64,000 bases of DNA, from contig DALYLR010000003.1 of the NCBI GenBank assembly GCA_031976175.1, positions 62,001-126,000 of the forward strand, given 5' to 3'. Both the position numbers and the translations under genes were made by a program. Positions 63,706-64,000 of the stretch are shown here, in pieces (positions within the stretch are counted from its first letter, which is position 1; the number at the start of each line of letters is the position of its first letter). Under the pieces are notes generated by a model, which was not told the DNA's origin, did not search any database, and was given only the letters and a program-made list of their open reading frames with translations. Source of the DNA: DMER01 sp003451645 (GTDB lineage: Bacteria; Pseudomonadota; Alphaproteobacteria; Micropepsales; Micropepsaceae).

Positions 63706-63795
63706 TGGCGGACAGAGAGAGATTCGAACTCTCGGTACCCTTGCAGGTACACACGCGTTCCAGGCGTGCGCCTTAAACCACTCGGCCATCTGTCC
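63706..63795 (-). tRNA. tRNA-Ser (anticodon GGA)
   Basis: Read on the minus strand from 63795, GGACAGA pairs with TCTGTCC (acceptor). The D-arm is GCCGAGTGGTTTAAGGC and the anticodon loop CTGGAAC has anticodon GGA. A long class II variable arm (GTACCTGCAAGGGTACC) and T-arm GAGAGTTCGAATCTC follow, then discriminator G and an encoded CCA (63706-63708). It decodes UCC/UCU. It abuts the transporter's stop codon on the opposite strand. Confidence 0.96.
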
Positions 63796-63975
63796 TTGCC
63801 GCACACGCTGGTTAGGCGCACGCTGTTTAGTCTTGGTCCGTCGCTTCGCTCCGGTGGCGCCTTAAACCACTCAGGTCTCTGTCCTTGCCGCACACGCTGG
63901 TTAGGCGCACGCTGTTTCGTCTTGGTCCGTCGCTTCGCTCCGGTGGCGCCTTAAACCACTCAAAGCTCTGTCGCG
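63768..63975. repeat. 89-bp tandem repeat containing partial tRNA-Ser copies
   Basis: The block starting GCGCCTTAAACCACTC occurs at 63768 (inside the true tRNA), 63857 and 63946, at an exact 89-bp period. Each copy includes the tRNA 5' acceptor strand and D-arm plus about 60 bp of 5' flank (TTGCCGCACACGCTGG to CGCTTCGCTCCGGTG). The first two flanks differ by only one base (gttta/gtttc); the third copy is cut after the tRNA-like part (CTCTGTCGCG). The acceptor strand is degraded in copies 2 and 3. Confidence 0.9.
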
Positions 63976-64000
63976 TTTCGTAACTTTAAGGGCGCGCACT

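Noticed and set aside
63857..63975. Additional tRNA genes in the repeats near the right edge
   Set aside because: Copies contain only the 5' acceptor and D-arm part; anticodon, variable and T arms are missing.

Overview
The window is chromosomal DNA of a GC-rich alphaproteobacterium. The order is not certain; a Caulobacterales, Hyphomonadales or Micropepsales-like lineage would fit. Supporting signs are an alphaproteobacterial-type IF-1, a BI-1/YccA protein, frequent ATGA gene overlaps, a FecR plus autotransporter pair, and palindromic repeats of the kind dispersed in alphaproteobacterial genomes. Apart from one 10-N assembly gap (25457-25466, inside a permease gene) the sequence is densely coding. 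Nothing is plainly phage, and I see no CRISPR array and no rRNA.

Layout. 0-8 kb: edge of a Phd/VapB-type antitoxin with a tandem operator, an FAD oxidoreductase, two tandem secreted trypsin-like proteases, a DEDDh exonuclease, a long-chain acyl-CoA synthetase, a TusA-like protein and a 27-residue membrane protein. 8.5-12.2 kb: a TetR-controlled efflux operon (adaptor lipoprotein, ABC ATPase, ABC-2 permease) resembling CecR-YbhGFSR. 12.3-13.9 kb: two paralogous CHAP-domain lipoproteins. 13.9-17.8 kb: a response regulator and a hybrid histidine kinase. 18-23.5 kb: a membrane-anchored unknown, a MarR/GbsR regulator with DUF4166, ThpR, an aldo/keto reductase, and TesA divergent from YbbA-YbbP (the E. 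coli arrangement). 27.7-34.5 kb: an accessory island of visibly lower GC. It holds a type II restriction-modification module (C5-methyltransferase, HNH nuclease, Vsr) and, on the opposite strand, a four-gene operon of unknown function. That operon encodes a periplasmic OmpA-domain protein, a four-TM protein with coiled coils, a lipoprotein with a possible von Willebrand A-like fold, and a glycine-zipper lipoprotein. It is the best candidate here for an undescribed system.

34.6-49.6 kb: ordinary metabolic genes (TTC38-like TPR protein, FMN 2-hydroxyacid dehydrogenase, pirin/NmrA with a divergent LysR, TspO-like protein, Fe-alcohol dehydrogenase, IF-1, S9 peptidase, TerB-like protein, GST). This stretch also holds a one-polypeptide fusion of a PhnZ-type HD phosphonate oxygenase with a PhnY-type Fe/2OG dioxygenase, and a repeat-rich secreted protein. 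49.7-61.7 kb: FecR protein and a giant 3800-residue autotransporter, co-oriented with a 3-nt gap. 62-64 kb: an MHS-family transporter preceded by two palindromes, then tRNA-Ser(GGA), whose 5' half is tandemly repeated with an 89-bp period up to the window edge.
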